In this document: one piece after another, positions 46,879-55,864 of the stretch
Numbering within the stretch: the stretch's first letter is position 1
How the letters are laid out: each line of letters starts with the position of its first letter
Assembly: GCF_016629565.1 (NCBI RefSeq)
Contig: NZ_AP023057.1
Location: 1-64,000, forward strand
From: Nitratiruptor sp. YY08-10
Lineage (GTDB): Bacteria; Campylobacterota; Campylobacteria; Campylobacterales; Nitratiruptoraceae
Direction: 5' to 3'
Length of the DNA: 64,000 nt
Program-made: the position numbers and the translations under genes
The notes under the pieces: model-generated
Seen by the model: the letters and a program-made list of their open reading frames with translations, nothing else
What the model was told of the DNA's origin: nothing
Database searches by the model: none

Positions 46879-47823
46879 TTAGGCTATACGGTGTAAAATC
46901 TTTTTATTCTCCATAAAACGTTTCATATTTTCGACAGATATTTTTCTAATTCTTTCCAATGCCTCTTTTGTATAGTAGGCCATATGGGGAGTGTAGCGGA
47001 TATTTGATTTTTGAATGAGTTGTAAAAAGTCGGAAGTTGGATTTTTCAAGAGCTCTTTTTCTCCCTCAAATACATCGAGCCCTATTCCGTAAATACGATC
47101 GCTAAGATACTCAATAGCTTCTCTACTGATCACTTCGCCTCTTGCAACATTGATCACGACCGCATGAGGTTGGAGGAGTTTCGCTTTTTGGATATCCAGC
47201 ATATGATAGGTTTGAGGTGTCAGAGGAACGGCAAACATGACAACATCACTGGTTTGAAGGAGTTTGTCATAATTGCTTTTTTCAATATTGTATTGAGAGC
47301 AGAAAGCCTCATCGTAATGACGAGTATAGGCTTGGATATTCATCCCAAATCCATGGGCAATTCGAGCCATTTGCTTTCCAATCGTTCCAAGTCCTACGAT
47401 CCCTAATCTCTTTTCAAAGAGCTCAAATCCCAAAAGATCTTTATAGACAAAACTGCCCTCTTTGGCTCTTGCAATAGCGATATCTGTCTTTCGTGATATA
47501 TTGAGCAGAAGCGAAAAAGCAAATTCTGCAACAGGAGGTCCTGCATATCCTTGAACATTGGATACGATAATGCCTCGTTTTTTGCACTCTTCTAAATCGA
47601 TATGATCAAATCCGGTGGATCGTGTTTGGATGTAGTGAAGAGAGGGGAGAAGTTCTAAAACAGACCGATCTATTTTGGAATGTACGAAGATACTGATCGC
47701 TTCATACGCTTTTTTCTCGTGCACTGCGTGGTTGATGTCTTGTGTATAAAAATCGATTTTTGCTTCCAGCTGTTGAAAAACTTCTTGACACTTTGTATCC
47801 GCTTCAAAAATGGCAATGTTCAC
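46879..47823 (-). CDS. D-2-hydroxyacid dehydrogenase
   Basis: The 314-residue NAD-dependent enzyme of the D-isomer-specific family (D-lactate dehydrogenase-like) has the Rossmann motif GIVGLGTIGKQMA, the catalytic Arg in INVARGEVIS, Glu in GLDVFEGE and His in TPHMAYYT. It reduces a 2-oxoacid such as pyruvate or a homologue. The start is GTG, overlapping the 32-residue membrane peptide by 4 bases (GTGA). No signal peptide is present. Confidence 0.9.
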   Translation of the reverse strand: MNIAIFEADTKCQEVFQQLEAKIDFYTQDINHAVHEKKAYEAISIFVHSKIDRSVLELLPSLHYIQTRSTGFDHIDLEECKKRGIIVSNVQGYAGPPVAEFAFSLLLNISRKTDIAIARAKEGSFVYKDLLGFELFEKRLGIVGLGTIGKQMARIAHGFGMNIQAYTRHYDEAFCSQYNIEKSNYDKLLQTSDVVMFAVPLTPQTYHMLDIQKAKLLQPHAVVINVARGEVISREAIEYLSDRIYGIGLDVFEGEKELLKNPTSDFLQLIQKSNIRYTPHMAYYTKEALERIRKISVENMKRFMENKKILHRIA

Positions 47824-47918
47824 TTTTTCCCTTTAAAAGTAACGACAATGAAGCCTATAAGGCCTACTAGAACGGTTCCAGCAATGATAAGTATCATCGC
47901 ATCATCAAGCATTGTCAT
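47820..47918 (-). CDS. 32-residue membrane micropeptide
   Basis: An ATG at 47918 preceded by GAGGAG opens a 32-codon frame whose product starts [14 protein letters not shown] and continues as one membrane helix ending in FKGKK. It ends 4 bases into the dehydrogenase start (GTGA), so it is fully embedded in an operon with coupled starts. It would put a small acidic N-terminus and a basic C-terminus on opposite sides of the membrane (positive-inside predicts C-in). Similar single-helix micropeptides regulate membrane enzymes. No family is recognised. Confidence 0.55.
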   Translation of the reverse strand: MTMLDDAMILIIAGTVLVGLIGFIVVTFKGKK

Positions 47919-48033
47919 CTTTATGCTCCTCATGTTCTATAGTGATTTTCACGAATGCCACTACCATAAAAATAACAGCTATAATAAGTATCAGTGCCAT
48001 TATCAGCTCATAATTTTTAAAGGGTACATCCAT
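47905..48033 (-). CDS. 42-residue membrane micropeptide
   Basis: An ATG at 48033 with AAAGGAG upstream opens a 42-codon frame. The product begins [19 protein letters not shown], forms one helix (about 9-28) and ends with a charged tail including EHEEHK. It overlaps rlmN by 17 bases and the 32-residue ORF by 14. Its start signal is among the best in this operon. The function is unknown; a His/Glu-rich tail might bind metal. Confidence 0.6.
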   Translation of the reverse strand: MDVPFKNYELIMALILIIAVIFMVVAFVKITIEHEEHKDDNA

Positions 48034-49084
48034 GACTTTTCTCCTTTAATTGTCCACATGCTGCACTGATATCAAGCCCTTTTGATTCCCGAATAGTGCA
48101 CAGCACGCCATGATCCAAAAGATATTTTTGAAAAGCTTCTACGTCCTTTGGTTCTGGTCTTTGAAAAGGGCTTCCTGGATACGGGTTGAAATAGATGAGA
48201 TTCACTTTTGCTTTTATACCATGGAGAAGCTTGACAAGTTTTTTTGCTGCCTTTAAATCGTCATTGAGATTTTTGATCATAAGATATTCAAACATCACTC
48301 GTTTTCTTTGATCGATTGGAAATTCTCTGACAGCTTGAATGACACTTTCGATATTGTACGCTTTGTTGATTGGCATCAATTTTTGTCGCAGATCATCATC
48401 CACTGCATGAAGACTGATTGCAAGGAGTACGCCAAGATTCATTTCCCCTAATTTTTTGATCTTTGGAGCGAGGCCGCTTGTCGAGATTGTTTGGCGTCTT
48501 GGACTGATGCTCATTCCATGCTCATCGCTAAATATTTTGACCGCTTTTGCGACATTTTCAAGATTATCCAAGGGTTCACCCATACCCATATAGACAATGT
48601 TGACTCTTCTGTTTACTGGAATATTGTTCTCTTCTCGGATAGTTAATACCTGTCCCACGATTTCACCGGGAGTTAGATTGCGGACAAAGCCACCTTTTGC
48701 AGTCAGACAAAATTCACACCCCACTTTGCATCCTACCTGGCTTGAAACGCACACAGTATAGCGTGCTTCTTTGAGGATATTACCCTTTTCATCTCTCTCC
48801 TCTTTCTTCATAGGAAGCAGTACACTTTCCACTGTATGGCCATCTTGTAGTCCCAACAGATACTTTTTGCTTCCATCTTTGCTTACCTCTACATTGAGGA
48901 TCTTTGGTGGAGTGATAGTGAATTTTTCTTTCAGTTCTTCGCGCATCGATTTTGGAAGATTGCTCATACTCTCAAAATCTTTGGTCCCTTTTTGATAGAT
49001 CCATTGATATATCTGGTTTGCACGAAATTTTGGAGTTACTTCTTGCTGCAGTTCTTCTTTGGTGAGATCTAAAATATTTTTCAT
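48017..49084 (-). CDS. rlmN: 23S rRNA/tRNA adenine-C2 methyltransferase (radical SAM)
   Basis: RlmN methylates C2 of A2503 in 23S rRNA and A37 in some tRNAs, using a radical-SAM [4Fe-4S] cluster. The 355-residue protein has CKVGCEFC (CxxxCxxC), the family motif MGMGEPLDN, and a C-terminal Cys ([18 protein letters not shown]) that carries the methyl group. It overlaps the upstream phosphorylase gene by 4 bases (ATGA). Downstream are two tiny membrane ORFs. Confidence 0.96.
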   Translation of the reverse strand: MKNILDLTKEELQQEVTPKFRANQIYQWIYQKGTKDFESMSNLPKSMREELKEKFTITPPKILNVEVSKDGSKKYLLGLQDGHTVESVLLPMKKEERDEKGNILKEARYTVCVSSQVGCKVGCEFCLTAKGGFVRNLTPGEIVGQVLTIREENNIPVNRRVNIVYMGMGEPLDNLENVAKAVKIFSDEHGMSISPRRQTISTSGLAPKIKKLGEMNLGVLLAISLHAVDDDLRQKLMPINKAYNIESVIQAVREFPIDQRKRVMFEYLMIKNLNDDLKAAKKLVKLLHGIKAKVNLIYFNPYPGSPFQRPEPKDVEAFQKYLLDHGVLCTIRESKGLDISAACGQLKEKSHGCTL

Positions 49085-49614
49085 ACTCGAAATTTCTCCT
49101 TGATAAAACGTTCCAATATGTTCATAGCTTCACGTATATTCGATTTATATGCTTCATGAGCATTCGTATCACAAAAATTGGTCACGACGAAAATACCAGC
49201 TGCCGGTATTTCAAACTCTTTTGATACCTGCAAAACGGAAAAAAACTCCATATTTTCTAAGCCGATTCCTGCTTTTTGAAAATAGTTCCAAGAAGAGCTA
49301 TCTGTTGTGATATAGTTTGATGAATTGATGATTGTTTCATGTGAAACATTCAATCCTTCACTCATTATTACATTATCTATCGGCGTGTATGATTTTTTTT
49401 CCCAAAAAGAGATCTCAATCTGCGAAGCTCCCCTGCTTTGGACTATGTCAAAAATGTCATATTTGCCATAACTACCTGCAGAACCGATAAAAAGCAAAAA
49501 CTCCGGTTTGTCAAAGAGAGCGAGCCGCGTAAGATTGATGCTTGATTCGATAAGCCCAACTCCTATCGGGTAAGCAAAGGGGAATATTTCTGATTTTCCA
49601 GCACATACGATCAT
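49081..49614 (-). CDS. Nucleoside phosphorylase-like protein
   Basis: The 177-residue protein is related to the purine-nucleoside phosphorylase/MTA-SAH nucleosidase superfamily, by the [15 protein letters not shown] and [11 protein letters not shown] blocks and the late [14 protein letters not shown] and [13 protein letters not shown]. It is shorter than typical members (about 230), so either a reduced form or a separate subfamily; the catalytic Asp position holds DTNAHE. Substrate is unknown. It overlaps hisF by 4 bases and rlmN by 4. A near-parS sequence lies inside. Confidence 0.7.
   Translation of the reverse strand: MIVCAGKSEIFPFAYPIGVGLIESSINLTRLALFDKPEFLLFIGSAGSYGKYDIFDIVQSRGASQIEISFWEKKSYTPIDNVIMSEGLNVSHETIINSSNYITTDSSSWNYFQKAGIGLENMEFFSVLQVSKEFEIPAAGIFVVTNFCDTNAHEAYKSNIREAMNILERFIKEKFRV
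49333..49348. other. parS-like site 2 (one mismatch)
   Basis: TGTTTCATGTGAAACA differs from the parS consensus at one central base (C to T), which breaks the CACGTG core. It is inside the phosphorylase gene, between the two perfect sites. ParB may bind it weakly. Confidence 0.55.
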
Positions 49615-50375
49615 AATCTTACCGGTATCCCTTCCTTTTGCAGATACTGCTTCAACTCCATGATATCGATCTCTTTAAAGTGAAAGATACTTGCAGCAAG
49701 TGCTGCATCTGCATGCCCTTTTGTAAAGGCGTCTTTGATATGTTCCATCGTTCCTGCTCCCCCGCTGGCAATGACCGGTATTTCAACAGCATCACTGATA
49801 GCACGTGTAAGTTCCAGATCATATCCCGCTTTTGTTCCGTCTGCATCCATACTGGTAAGCAGTATCTCGCCGGCTCCTCTATTATAAACCTCTTTTGCCC
49901 ATTCGATTGCATCTTTGCCGCTGTCATGTCTGCCACCAGCAGTAAAAACATGCCAACTATCACCTACTCTTTTAGCGTCGATTGCTACTACGATGCATTG
50001 ACTTCCAAAACGCTTTGCAGCCTCATTGACAAATTCCGGTCTTTTGACGGCAGCCGAATTGATGCTCACTTTATCGCATCCTACTGCCAAAAGTTTATAA
50101 ATATCCTCCAATTCTCGAATACCGCCTCCGACCGTAAGGGGGATAAATACCTCTTTTGCCACCTCTTCGACAATGTGAACGATAGTGTCCCGTTCTTCAT
50201 AGGTTGCGGTGATATCGAGAAAGGTTATTTCGTCAGCTCCCTCTTCATTGTAGCGTTTCGCAACTTCAACTGGATCTCCGGCATCTTTAAGTCCTACAAA
50301 ATTGACTCCCTTAACAACACGTCCTTTATCTACGTCGAGACATGGAATGATACGTTTTGCAAAGTATTCTTGCAT
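49611..50375 (-). CDS. hisF: Imidazole glycerol phosphate synthase cyclase subunit
   Basis: HisF closes the imidazole ring from PRFAR and HisH-supplied ammonia, in histidine synthesis. The 254-residue TIM barrel has the catalytic Asp in [15 protein letters not shown] (11 in E. coli numbering) and [15 protein letters not shown], plus the phosphate loops GGIRE and [11 protein letters not shown] 50375 is used; TTG 50381 is in frame with AGAAGG close by. It heads the operon running through the phosphorylase and rlmN and is divergent from nth. Confidence 0.96.
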   Translation of the reverse strand: MQEYFAKRIIPCLDVDKGRVVKGVNFVGLKDAGDPVEVAKRYNEEGADEITFLDITATYEERDTIVHIVEEVAKEVFIPLTVGGGIRELEDIYKLLAVGCDKVSINSAAVKRPEFVNEAAKRFGSQCIVVAIDAKRVGDSWHVFTAGGRHDSGKDAIEWAKEVYNRGAGEILLTSMDADGTKAGYDLELTRAISDAVEIPVIASGGAGTMEHIKDAFTKGHADAALAASIFHFKEIDIMELKQYLQKEGIPVRL

Positions 50376-50419
50376 TGTCAATATACCTTCTATAAGTTTT
50401 TGTATATTATACTACGTTT

Positions 50420-51085
50420 ATGACACTCAAGCAGTTTCAAGAAATTATCAAAATCTTGCGTGATGAATATAAGAAGTGGGACGCTCCCGCAAAGCGGCTT
50501 TCACAAAGCTATAGGTACAAACGCACTCCGTTTACCATTTTGATATCTACGGTTTTGAGTTTTCGCACCAAAGATGAAGTAACTTTTGATGCAGCACATA
50601 GACTTTTTGCTATTGCAGACAATCCATATGATATGCTTAATGTTTCACGTGAAACAATCGAACAAGCGATCTATCCCGTGGGATTTTATAGAGAAAAAGC
50701 AAAGAGTATACATACAATTTCGAAAGAGTTGATAGAAAAATTTGGTGGAAATGTTCCCAATACCCTTGAAGCGCTGACAAGCATAAAAGGTGTTGGGCCT
50801 AAAACGGCTAAAATAGTCCTAGAAAACGCTTTTGGAAAATCTTATGTGGCGGTTGATACCCATGTGCATCGTATCTGCAACAGATGGGGATTGGTGCATA
50901 CGAAAAATCCACAAGAAACGGACAAAATACTCGAAAAGATATTGAAAGAAGAAGATAAAAAAGGACTCAACAAAGTTCTTGTATCATTTGGGCAGATACT
51001 ATGTAAACCGCAAAAACCAAATTGCGAAGAGTGTCCTGTAAAAGAGACCTTAAAGGATTTTGGCATAATATGTACAGATCCGTAA
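50420..51085 (+). CDS. nth: Endonuclease III (DNA glycosylase/AP lyase) with altered cluster motif
   Basis: Nth excises oxidised pyrimidines and cuts at abasic sites. The 221-residue protein has the helix-hairpin-helix GVGPKTAKIVL with catalytic Lys128 and the catalytic Asp146 in VAVDTHVH. The C-terminal [4Fe-4S] motif is normally C-x6-C-x2-C-x5-C. Here C195, C202 and C205 fit, but the fourth position is Leu211, and the next Cys is C218, thirteen residues after C205. So the cluster is lost, uses C218, or is a three-ligand site. Base-excision function is still likely. The ATG has no strong Shine-Dalgarno. A perfect parS site lies inside. Confidence 0.9.
   Translation: MTLKQFQEIIKILRDEYKKWDAPAKRLSQSYRYKRTPFTILISTVLSFRTKDEVTFDAAHRLFAIADNPYDMLNVSRETIEQAIYPVGFYREKAKSIHTISKELIEKFGGNVPNTLEALTSIKGVGPKTAKIVLENAFGKSYVAVDTHVHRICNRWGLVHTKNPQETDKILEKILKEEDKKGLNKVLVSFGQILCKPQKPNCEECPVKETLKDFGIICTDP
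50641..50656. other. parS centromere site 3 (perfect)
   Basis: A second exact TGTTTCACGTGAAACA occurs in nth, encoding NVSRET. It is 4.1 kb from the first perfect site. Two exact 16-mers in 4 kb of moderately AT-rich DNA are not expected by chance. Confidence 0.85.
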
Positions 51086-51154
51086 ATATATTTGACATAT
51101 TAATATAAACGCGCTATATTTAATCCATTCTTTATCAATGATAGGATACAATCT

Positions 51155-51967
51155 TTGGAAATTGCGGCAAAAAAGAAGTACGGGCAGAATTTTTTAAAAG
51201 ATAAAAGCGTAGTCAACAAAATCATCCAATCGATGCCCAGCACAGACCATGCGGTGGTAGAAATTGGGCCTGGATTAGGTGATTTGACGCAAGAGCTATT
51301 GAAGAAGAAAGATGTGATAGCTTTTGAGATCGATCCTGATCTGTGTACGTTATTGCAAGAGAAGTTCCACAAATATCTTGAAAAAGGTGCATTGGAACTT
51401 CGATGCGGAGATGTATTGGATCGATGGAAGCAGCATCTTGTGGATGTAGAGTATGATCTTGTAGCGAACCTACCCTATTATGTAGCGACCAATATTGTCT
51501 TAAAAGCTTTGAGAGATCGGAACTGTAAAAATATATTGGTGATGCTACAAAAAGAGGTAGCGGATAAGTTTTGTGCAAAACCGGGCCAAAGAGAGTTTTC
51601 GGCTCTTTCTGTTCTGGCAGATTCTGTGGGAGAAGTCAAAAGAGTTACTGTTGTCAAACCAGACTCTTTTACTCCTCCTCCGAAAGTGGATTCGGCTGTT
51701 ATTTTGATCAAAAAAAATACTTCATTGGAAGATGAGGGTTTTGAGAAGTTTTTGAAAATAGCTTTTAAACAGCCCAGGAAAACTCTTTTGAAAAATCTTG
51801 CGCAAAACTATCCTAAGGAGCTACTCCAACAACTCTTCCAGACACTGGGTGTTGCTTCCAATATTCGACCTCATGAAGCTAACACATCTATCTATCACCG
51901 GCTATATGAAATGTTAAAGGAGAAGATAGATGGAGCAACAACCCAGAAACAACCAACAAAACGGTAA
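51155..51967 (+). CDS. rsmA: 16S rRNA dimethyladenosine transferase
   Basis: RsmA (KsgA) dimethylates two adjacent adenines near the 3' end of 16S rRNA during small-subunit assembly. The 270-residue protein has YGQNFLKDKSVVNKI at the N-terminus, the SAM motif VVEIGPGLGDLTQELL and the catalytic NLPYYV. The start is TTG with AGGATACAAT upstream. Its end overlaps the RNase J gene by 38 bases, a conserved pairing in Campylobacterota. Confidence 0.95.
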   Translation: MEIAAKKKYGQNFLKDKSVVNKIIQSMPSTDHAVVEIGPGLGDLTQELLKKKDVIAFEIDPDLCTLLQEKFHKYLEKGALELRCGDVLDRWKQHLVDVEYDLVANLPYYVATNIVLKALRDRNCKNILVMLQKEVADKFCAKPGQREFSALSVLADSVGEVKRVTVVKPDSFTPPPKVDSAVILIKKNTSLEDEGFEKFLKIAFKQPRKTLLKNLAQNYPKELLQQLFQTLGVASNIRPHEANTSIYHRLYEMLKEKIDGATTQKQPTKR

Positions 51968-53753
51968 TCAACAACGAAATCAACAGCGTAGAAATCAAAA
52001 CTACAACCAGGGTGTCTACAAAGACATAAAAAAAGCCCTGGCTGCCAATGAACGGATGCAGCAAAGTCGTTTGACTCCTAGGGTAAATACAAAAAGTAAT
52101 GCCAAAGTGAAAATCACTCCTTTGGGGGGACTTGGAGAAATTGGAGGAAATATCACCGTCTTTGAGACGGAAAAAAGCGCTATTGTAATTGATGTTGGAA
52201 TGAGCTTTCCAACAGAAGATATGCATGGTGTGGATATTTTGGTACCGGACTTCTCCTATCTTCGACAGATTAAAAACAAAATCAAAGGGATTGTCATCAC
52301 TCATGCCCATGAGGACCATATCGGTGCAGTACCCTATCTTTTTAAAGAGATGCAGTTTCCAATTTACGGTACTCCCCTTCCCCTTGGAATGATTGGAAAT
52401 AAATTTGATGAACATGGTATGAGTAAATATAAAAGCTATTTTCGCTATATCGAAAAAAGAAAGCCGATCAAGATTGGAGATTTTGAAGTAGAGTGGATGC
52501 ATATGACCCATTCCATCATCGATGCAAGCTCTTTGGCAATAACGACGGAAGCGGGGACTATCATCCATACGGGAGATTTCAAAATAGATCATACACCGAT
52601 AGACGGATATCCGGCAGATTTGCATAGACTTGCATACTATGGAGAACGAGGCGTATTATTGCTTCTGTCTGATTCTACCAATTCACACAATCCCGGGATT
52701 ACAAAATCGGAAGCGAGTGTCGGTCCGACATTTGATCTGCTCTTTTCCAGGGCCAAAGGCCGTGTTTTGATGAGTACCTTCTCCTCCAACATCCACAGAG
52801 TCTATCAAGCCATTGAGCACGGCATCAAATATGGAAGAAAAGTCTGTATTATCGGACGGTCTATGGAGCGAAATTTAGAGATCACTATGGAGCTTGGCTA
52901 TGTGAAATTGCCCCAAAATATCTTCATCGAGCCGCATGAACTTGGCAAATATAGAGATGATGAGATTTTGATCGTAACGACAGGAAGCCAGGGCGAGTCG
53001 ATGAGTGCGTTATATAGAATGGCGACAAACGAGCATCGTCATGTGAAAATCAAACCAAGCGATACGATTATTCTCTCGGCCAAAGCGATTCCGGGGAATG
53101 AACGAAGTGTTTCAAGCCTTATCAACTTTATCCAAAAATGTGGTGCAACGGTGGCGTATCAAGATTTTAGCGAGATTCATGTCTCAGGACACGCGGCCCA
53201 GGAGGAGCAAAAATTGATGCTGCGTCTTGTGAAGCCAAAATTTTTCTTGCCGGTGCATGGAGAGTATAATCATTTGATGAAGCATAAAGAGACGGCTGTC
53301 AAATGTGGAATTCCAGAACGCAATATCTACCTCATGAGTGACGGAGATCAGATTGAGGTGAGCCCAAAATATATGAAAAAAGTAGGAACCGTCAAAACAG
53401 GAAAAGCCTATATCGATAATCAGCTCAATGAAGAGATTGAAAGCGATGTGGTGATCGATAGGCAAAAAATGGCAACAGAAGGGATTGTGATCATTGTGGC
53501 GCAAATCGCAAAAGATACGAAAAAATTCATCACGCCACCAAAAGTCTCCAGTTTTGGACTTGTTGCAGATAAAAAAGATAAAGAGTTCGAAAAAGAGATC
53601 AGTACGCTCCTTGAGCAGTTTTTGATGAATAAACCGGAACTTGTCGAGGCTCCGAAGAAGTTGGAGAACGATTTTCGACAGGTTGTTCGAAAGCATATTT
53701 TTAGAAAATACAAAAAATATCCGACAATCGTTCCAACTCTTTTTATCATGTGA
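51930..53753 (+). CDS. rnj: Ribonuclease J with Gln/Asn-rich N-terminal extension
   Basis: RNase J is a metallo-beta-lactamase/beta-CASP ribonuclease (endo and 5'-3' exo) central to mRNA decay. In this 607-residue protein the domain begins near residue 52 (KVKITPLGGLGEIGGN), with metal motif HAHEDHIGAVPYL, the STFSSNIHR beta-CASP region and HVSGHAAQEE. Residues 1-45 are dominated by Gln, Asn and Arg, a low-complexity extension; H. pylori RNase J also carries an extra N-terminal region. This part may bind RNA or recruit helicase. The ATG follows AAAGGAGAAGAT. Confidence 0.95.
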   Translation: MEQQPRNNQQNGNQQRNQQRRNQNYNQGVYKDIKKALAANERMQQSRLTPRVNTKSNAKVKITPLGGLGEIGGNITVFETEKSAIVIDVGMSFPTEDMHGVDILVPDFSYLRQIKNKIKGIVITHAHEDHIGAVPYLFKEMQFPIYGTPLPLGMIGNKFDEHGMSKYKSYFRYIEKRKPIKIGDFEVEWMHMTHSIIDASSLAITTEAGTIIHTGDFKIDHTPIDGYPADLHRLAYYGERGVLLLLSDSTNSHNPGITKSEASVGPTFDLLFSRAKGRVLMSTFSSNIHRVYQAIEHGIKYGRKVCIIGRSMERNLEITMELGYVKLPQNIFIEPHELGKYRDDEILIVTTGSQGESMSALYRMATNEHRHVKIKPSDTIILSAKAIPGNERSVSSLINFIQKCGATVAYQDFSEIHVSGHAAQEEQKLMLRLVKPKFFLPVHGEYNHLMKHKETAVKCGIPERNIYLMSDGDQIEVSPKYMKKVGTVKTGKAYIDNQLNEEIESDVVIDRQKMATEGIVIIVAQIAKDTKKFITPPKVSSFGLVADKKDKEFEKEISTLLEQFLMNKPELVEAPKKLENDFRQVVRKHIFRKYKKYPTIVPTLFIM

Positions 53754-53761
53754 GGAAGGAT

Positions 53762-54721
53762 ATGTTTTACGCCCAAATAGCAAAAGAGGTTTTGGATATT
53801 GAATCCAAAGCTTTGCAGGATGCACAAAAGAGAATTGCAGACAATATCGATAAAGCGGTTGAGCTGATCTACAATATCAAAGGAAAGCTTATCGTTACCG
53901 GGGTTGGTAAAAGCGGCCTTGTGGGCAGCAAGATTGCTGCTACATTCGCTTCCACCGGAACGCCAAGCTTTTTTATCCATCCAACAGAGGCTTTGCATGG
54001 AGATCTTGGAATGATCGGCAAAGAGGATGGCGTTCTGGCTATTAGCTACAGCGGGGAGAGCGAAGAACTTATCAAAATACTTCCCCACATCAAACGTTTT
54101 GATATACCTCTTATTGGTATGAGTTCAAACCCCGACTCCTCTTTGGGGCGTTATAGTGATGTGTTTATATCGATTGCCGTTGAAAAGGAGGCATGCCCGC
54201 TGCAGGCCGCCCCTACCGCTTCGACAACCCTGACAATGGCGCTGGGTGATGCTTTGGCTGTATGTTTGATGAAAAAGAGAAATTTTCAGGTGAAAGATTT
54301 TGCCTCTTTTCATCCAGGAGGCAGTTTGGGCAGAAGACTCTATGTGAAGGTGAAAGATTTGATGCGAACCGAAAATCTTCCAATCATCGATGAGAAGACA
54401 CCTTTGAAAGAGGCTATTGTTGTTATGAGCGAAGGAAAACTTGGCAATGTTTTGATCAAAAATGGGGAAGGAAAACTGGTAGGAGTTTTGAGTGACGGTG
54501 ATTTGAGAAGAGCGTTGATGAGCGATCATTTTTCCCTAGAAACTCCGGCATTTGAGTTTGCCACAAAAAACCCGAAGGCAATCGAAGATGAAAATATGCT
54601 GGCAAGTGACGCGCTGCGACTCATTGAGCAGCATAAGATACAGATGTTGGCTGTCACAAAAAATGGTACAGTACAAGGAGTACTTCATATTCATGATTTG
54701 GTAGAGGCTGGAATCAAATGA
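53762..54721 (+). CDS. kdsD: Arabinose-5-phosphate isomerase
   Basis: KdsD converts ribulose-5-phosphate to arabinose-5-phosphate, the start of KDO synthesis for lipopolysaccharide. The 319-residue protein has an N-terminal SIS domain (VTGVGKSGLVGSKIAATFASTGTPSFF and SYSGESEEL) and two C-terminal CBS domains. The ATG at 53762 (GAGGAAGGAT upstream) is preferred to an in-frame GTG at 53750. The gene begins 8 bases after rnj and overlaps the next gene by 4 bases (ATGA). Confidence 0.94.
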   Translation: MFYAQIAKEVLDIESKALQDAQKRIADNIDKAVELIYNIKGKLIVTGVGKSGLVGSKIAATFASTGTPSFFIHPTEALHGDLGMIGKEDGVLAISYSGESEELIKILPHIKRFDIPLIGMSSNPDSSLGRYSDVFISIAVEKEACPLQAAPTASTTLTMALGDALAVCLMKKRNFQVKDFASFHPGGSLGRRLYVKVKDLMRTENLPIIDEKTPLKEAIVVMSEGKLGNVLIKNGEGKLVGVLSDGDLRRALMSDHFSLETPAFEFATKNPKAIEDENMLASDALRLIEQHKIQMLAVTKNGTVQGVLHIHDLVEAGIK

Positions 54722-55500
54722 GACTCAATAAATATATTTCACACAATACGACCTACTCCAGGCGTGAAGCCGATAGGCTGATACAAGAGGGCTTTGTCAA
54801 AGTGAATCGTCAAGTTGTCAAAGAGCCATTTTATGATGTACAAGAGGGTGATAAGGTTTTTGTAAAAGGCAAGCTTATAAAACCAAAAGTGGACTATACA
54901 GTCATTGTCTACAACAAACCAAAAGGGGAGCTTGTAACCAAAAAGGATGACAGGGGGCGAAAAACGATCTATGACTCTTTGCCTAAAAAGTTTGCCCACT
55001 ATATTCCGGTAGGAAGGCTCGATTTTGCAAGCGAGGGGCTTTTACTTCTTACAGATTCTCCAAAGATTGCCCAAGCTCTCATGGAAAGCGATATTCCAAG
55101 AGTATATAACGTGAAGATCAAAGGAGAAGTGACCCCAAAAATGGAAGAGGCGATGCGTGAAGGATTAGAGCTTGAGAACGCAACGGCCGGGGCCCATGAG
55201 AAAAGCAACATTACTTCTATGAAGTTTGCACCCTTTTTTGCTTATAGAATCGATAAAAACGCCCCTACCTTCAGTAAACTCAAAGTTGCGCTGACTGAAG
55301 GGAAAAACAGAGAAATAAGACGATTCTTTGCGCATTTTGGCAAAGATGTGGTAGACTTAAAAAGAGTGGAATATGGCTGGATCAAACTCAACGCCCTGCC
55401 AACGGGTAAAACAAGATATTTGAGTAAAAAAGAGTATGAAAAACTTCGAGAATTTTTAAAGGAACTGAATGCAAACAATTCAGATAAAAACAAGTCATAA
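54718..55500 (+). CDS. RsuA/RluB-family pseudouridine synthase
   Basis: This 260-residue enzyme isomerises uridine in rRNA. It has an N-terminal S4 RNA-binding domain (MRLNKYISHNTTYSRREADRLIQEG, with residue use of that domain) and the catalytic GRLDFASEGLLLLT with its Asp. The C-terminal part has GKNREIRRFF. Target (16S U516 or 23S U2605-type) cannot be decided. It overlaps kdsD by 4 bases and yjbQ by 32. Confidence 0.92.
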   Translation: MRLNKYISHNTTYSRREADRLIQEGFVKVNRQVVKEPFYDVQEGDKVFVKGKLIKPKVDYTVIVYNKPKGELVTKKDDRGRKTIYDSLPKKFAHYIPVGRLDFASEGLLLLTDSPKIAQALMESDIPRVYNVKIKGEVTPKMEEAMREGLELENATAGAHEKSNITSMKFAPFFAYRIDKNAPTFSKLKVALTEGKNREIRRFFAHFGKDVVDLKRVEYGWIKLNALPTGKTRYLSKKEYEKLREFLKELNANNSDKNKS

Positions 55501-55864
55501 ATCGGAGATGATCGAAATCACGGAGATTGTAAAAGAAGCAGTCATTCGGAGTGGTGTGAGCAATGGCAACTGCATCGTCTACTCACCTCATACGACTACA
55601 GGTGTTTTACTGTTTGAAAATGTCGATCCAAATCTGCAACGAGACTATCTAGCGCACATGAGTCGACTTGTGCCAAAAAGCGATCGATATGCCCATGGCT
55701 CCAATGCGGATGCCCACTTAAAAAGCGCTCTTTGCGGCAATAGCGTCAGTATTCCTGTTGTCGATGCCAAACTGATGCTTGGTGAGTGGCAAGGGATATT
55801 TTTTTGTGAATTTGACGGACCAAGAGAGCAAAGAAACCTCTATATCAAAGTAGTCAATGGATAG
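55469..55864 (+). CDS. YjbQ/UPF0047-family protein
   Basis: This 131-residue protein belongs to the YjbQ (UPF0047) family, some members of which show weak thiamine-phosphate synthase activity. It has the conserved CIVYSPHTTTGVLLFEN, the AHGSNADAHLKSALCG block with His ligands and WQGIFFCEFDGPR. The conserved His/Glu groups suggest a metal-dependent enzyme; the main role in cells is unclear. It overlaps both neighbours. Confidence 0.9.
   Translation: MQTIQIKTSHKSEMIEITEIVKEAVIRSGVSNGNCIVYSPHTTTGVLLFENVDPNLQRDYLAHMSRLVPKSDRYAHGSNADAHLKSALCGNSVSIPVVDAKLMLGEWQGIFFCEFDGPREQRNLYIKVVNG

Noticed and set aside
49638-50423. Plus-strand open frame (261 codons) opposite hisF
   Set aside because: It mirrors hisF exactly, lacks a start signal and has a Cys/Phe-rich composition typical of antisense frames.
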